DNA of 6,665 bases from Bacillota bacterium (lineage in GTDB: Bacteria > Bacillota > UBA4882 > UBA8346), in the NCBI GenBank assembly GCA_023415375.1, contig JAEZKW010000083.1, positions 1-6,665 of the forward strand, written 5' to 3'. Position 1 is the first letter of the stretch, and every line of letters starts with the position of its first letter. This document shows, piece by piece, positions 6,638 through 6,665 of this stretch. A program made the position numbers and the translations under genes. The notes under the pieces were generated by a model. It did no database searches. It had not been told where the DNA came from and worked only from the letters and a program-made list of their open reading frames with translations.

Positions 6638-6644
6638 CCTCCTT
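6638..6644 (-). promoter_or_regulatory. Perfect Shine-Dalgarno that decides the TTG start of the binding protein
   Basis: AAGGAGG on the minus strand lies seven bases before TTG (6630-6628). No ATG lies between it and the signal peptide. Only 21 more bases are visible upstream, and they hold an A-tract after GGCTAAGGCCC, so the operon promoter, and whether another gene precedes this one, lie outside the window. Confidence 0.8.
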
Positions 6645-6665
6645 AATTTTTTTGGGCCTTAGCCT

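Noticed and set aside
6645..6665. GGCTAAGGCCC followed by an A-tract at the right edge, as a possible promoter or upstream hairpin of the operon.
   Set aside because: Too little sequence is visible; no -10/-35 pair or full stem can be read before the window ends.

Overview
The window looks like a piece of a carbohydrate-utilisation locus from a low-to-moderate GC Bacillota. The evidence is AGGAGG-type ribosome binding sites ahead of most genes, a TTG start, AT-rich spacers, and CUT1-type sugar ABC transporter genes without a dedicated ATPase. The genus cannot be named from the sequence alone. The solute-binding protein lacks a textbook lipobox, which may hint at a two-membraned (diderm) lineage, but that is weak.

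Layout. Bases 64-1140 (+) encode a GH53 endo-beta-1,4-galactanase with both catalytic glutamates and no signal peptide. Bases 1141-1366 form a convergent spacer. It contains a weak hairpin and, on the minus strand, what reads as the decayed N-terminus of a second GH53 gene. The rest is one minus-strand operon read from right to left: solute-binding protein (5341-6630), MalF-like permease (about 4230-5186), MalG-like permease (3423-4229), a 610-residue cytosolic protein of unrecognised function with NodB-like (beta/alpha-barrel deacetylase/hydrolase) features (1552-3384), and a 70-residue zinc-ribbon protein (1367-1579) whose start lies inside the preceding gene. A 12-bp hairpin followed by T-rich sequence separates the binding-protein gene from the permeases.

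How it may work together (inference). The transporter imports oligosaccharides and the two cytosolic enzymes process them. This resembles the Bacillus gan locus (binding protein, two permeases, GH42 beta-galactosidase, GH53 galactanase), except that the 610-residue protein stands where a GH42 enzyme would be expected. The GH53 relic in the operon's own direction, just after the zinc-ribbon gene, suggests the operon once ended in a GH53 gene. That supports a galactan or galacto-oligosaccharide role for the operon. The most interesting items are the GH53 relic, the unrecognised 610-residue protein, and its overlap with the zinc-ribbon gene.
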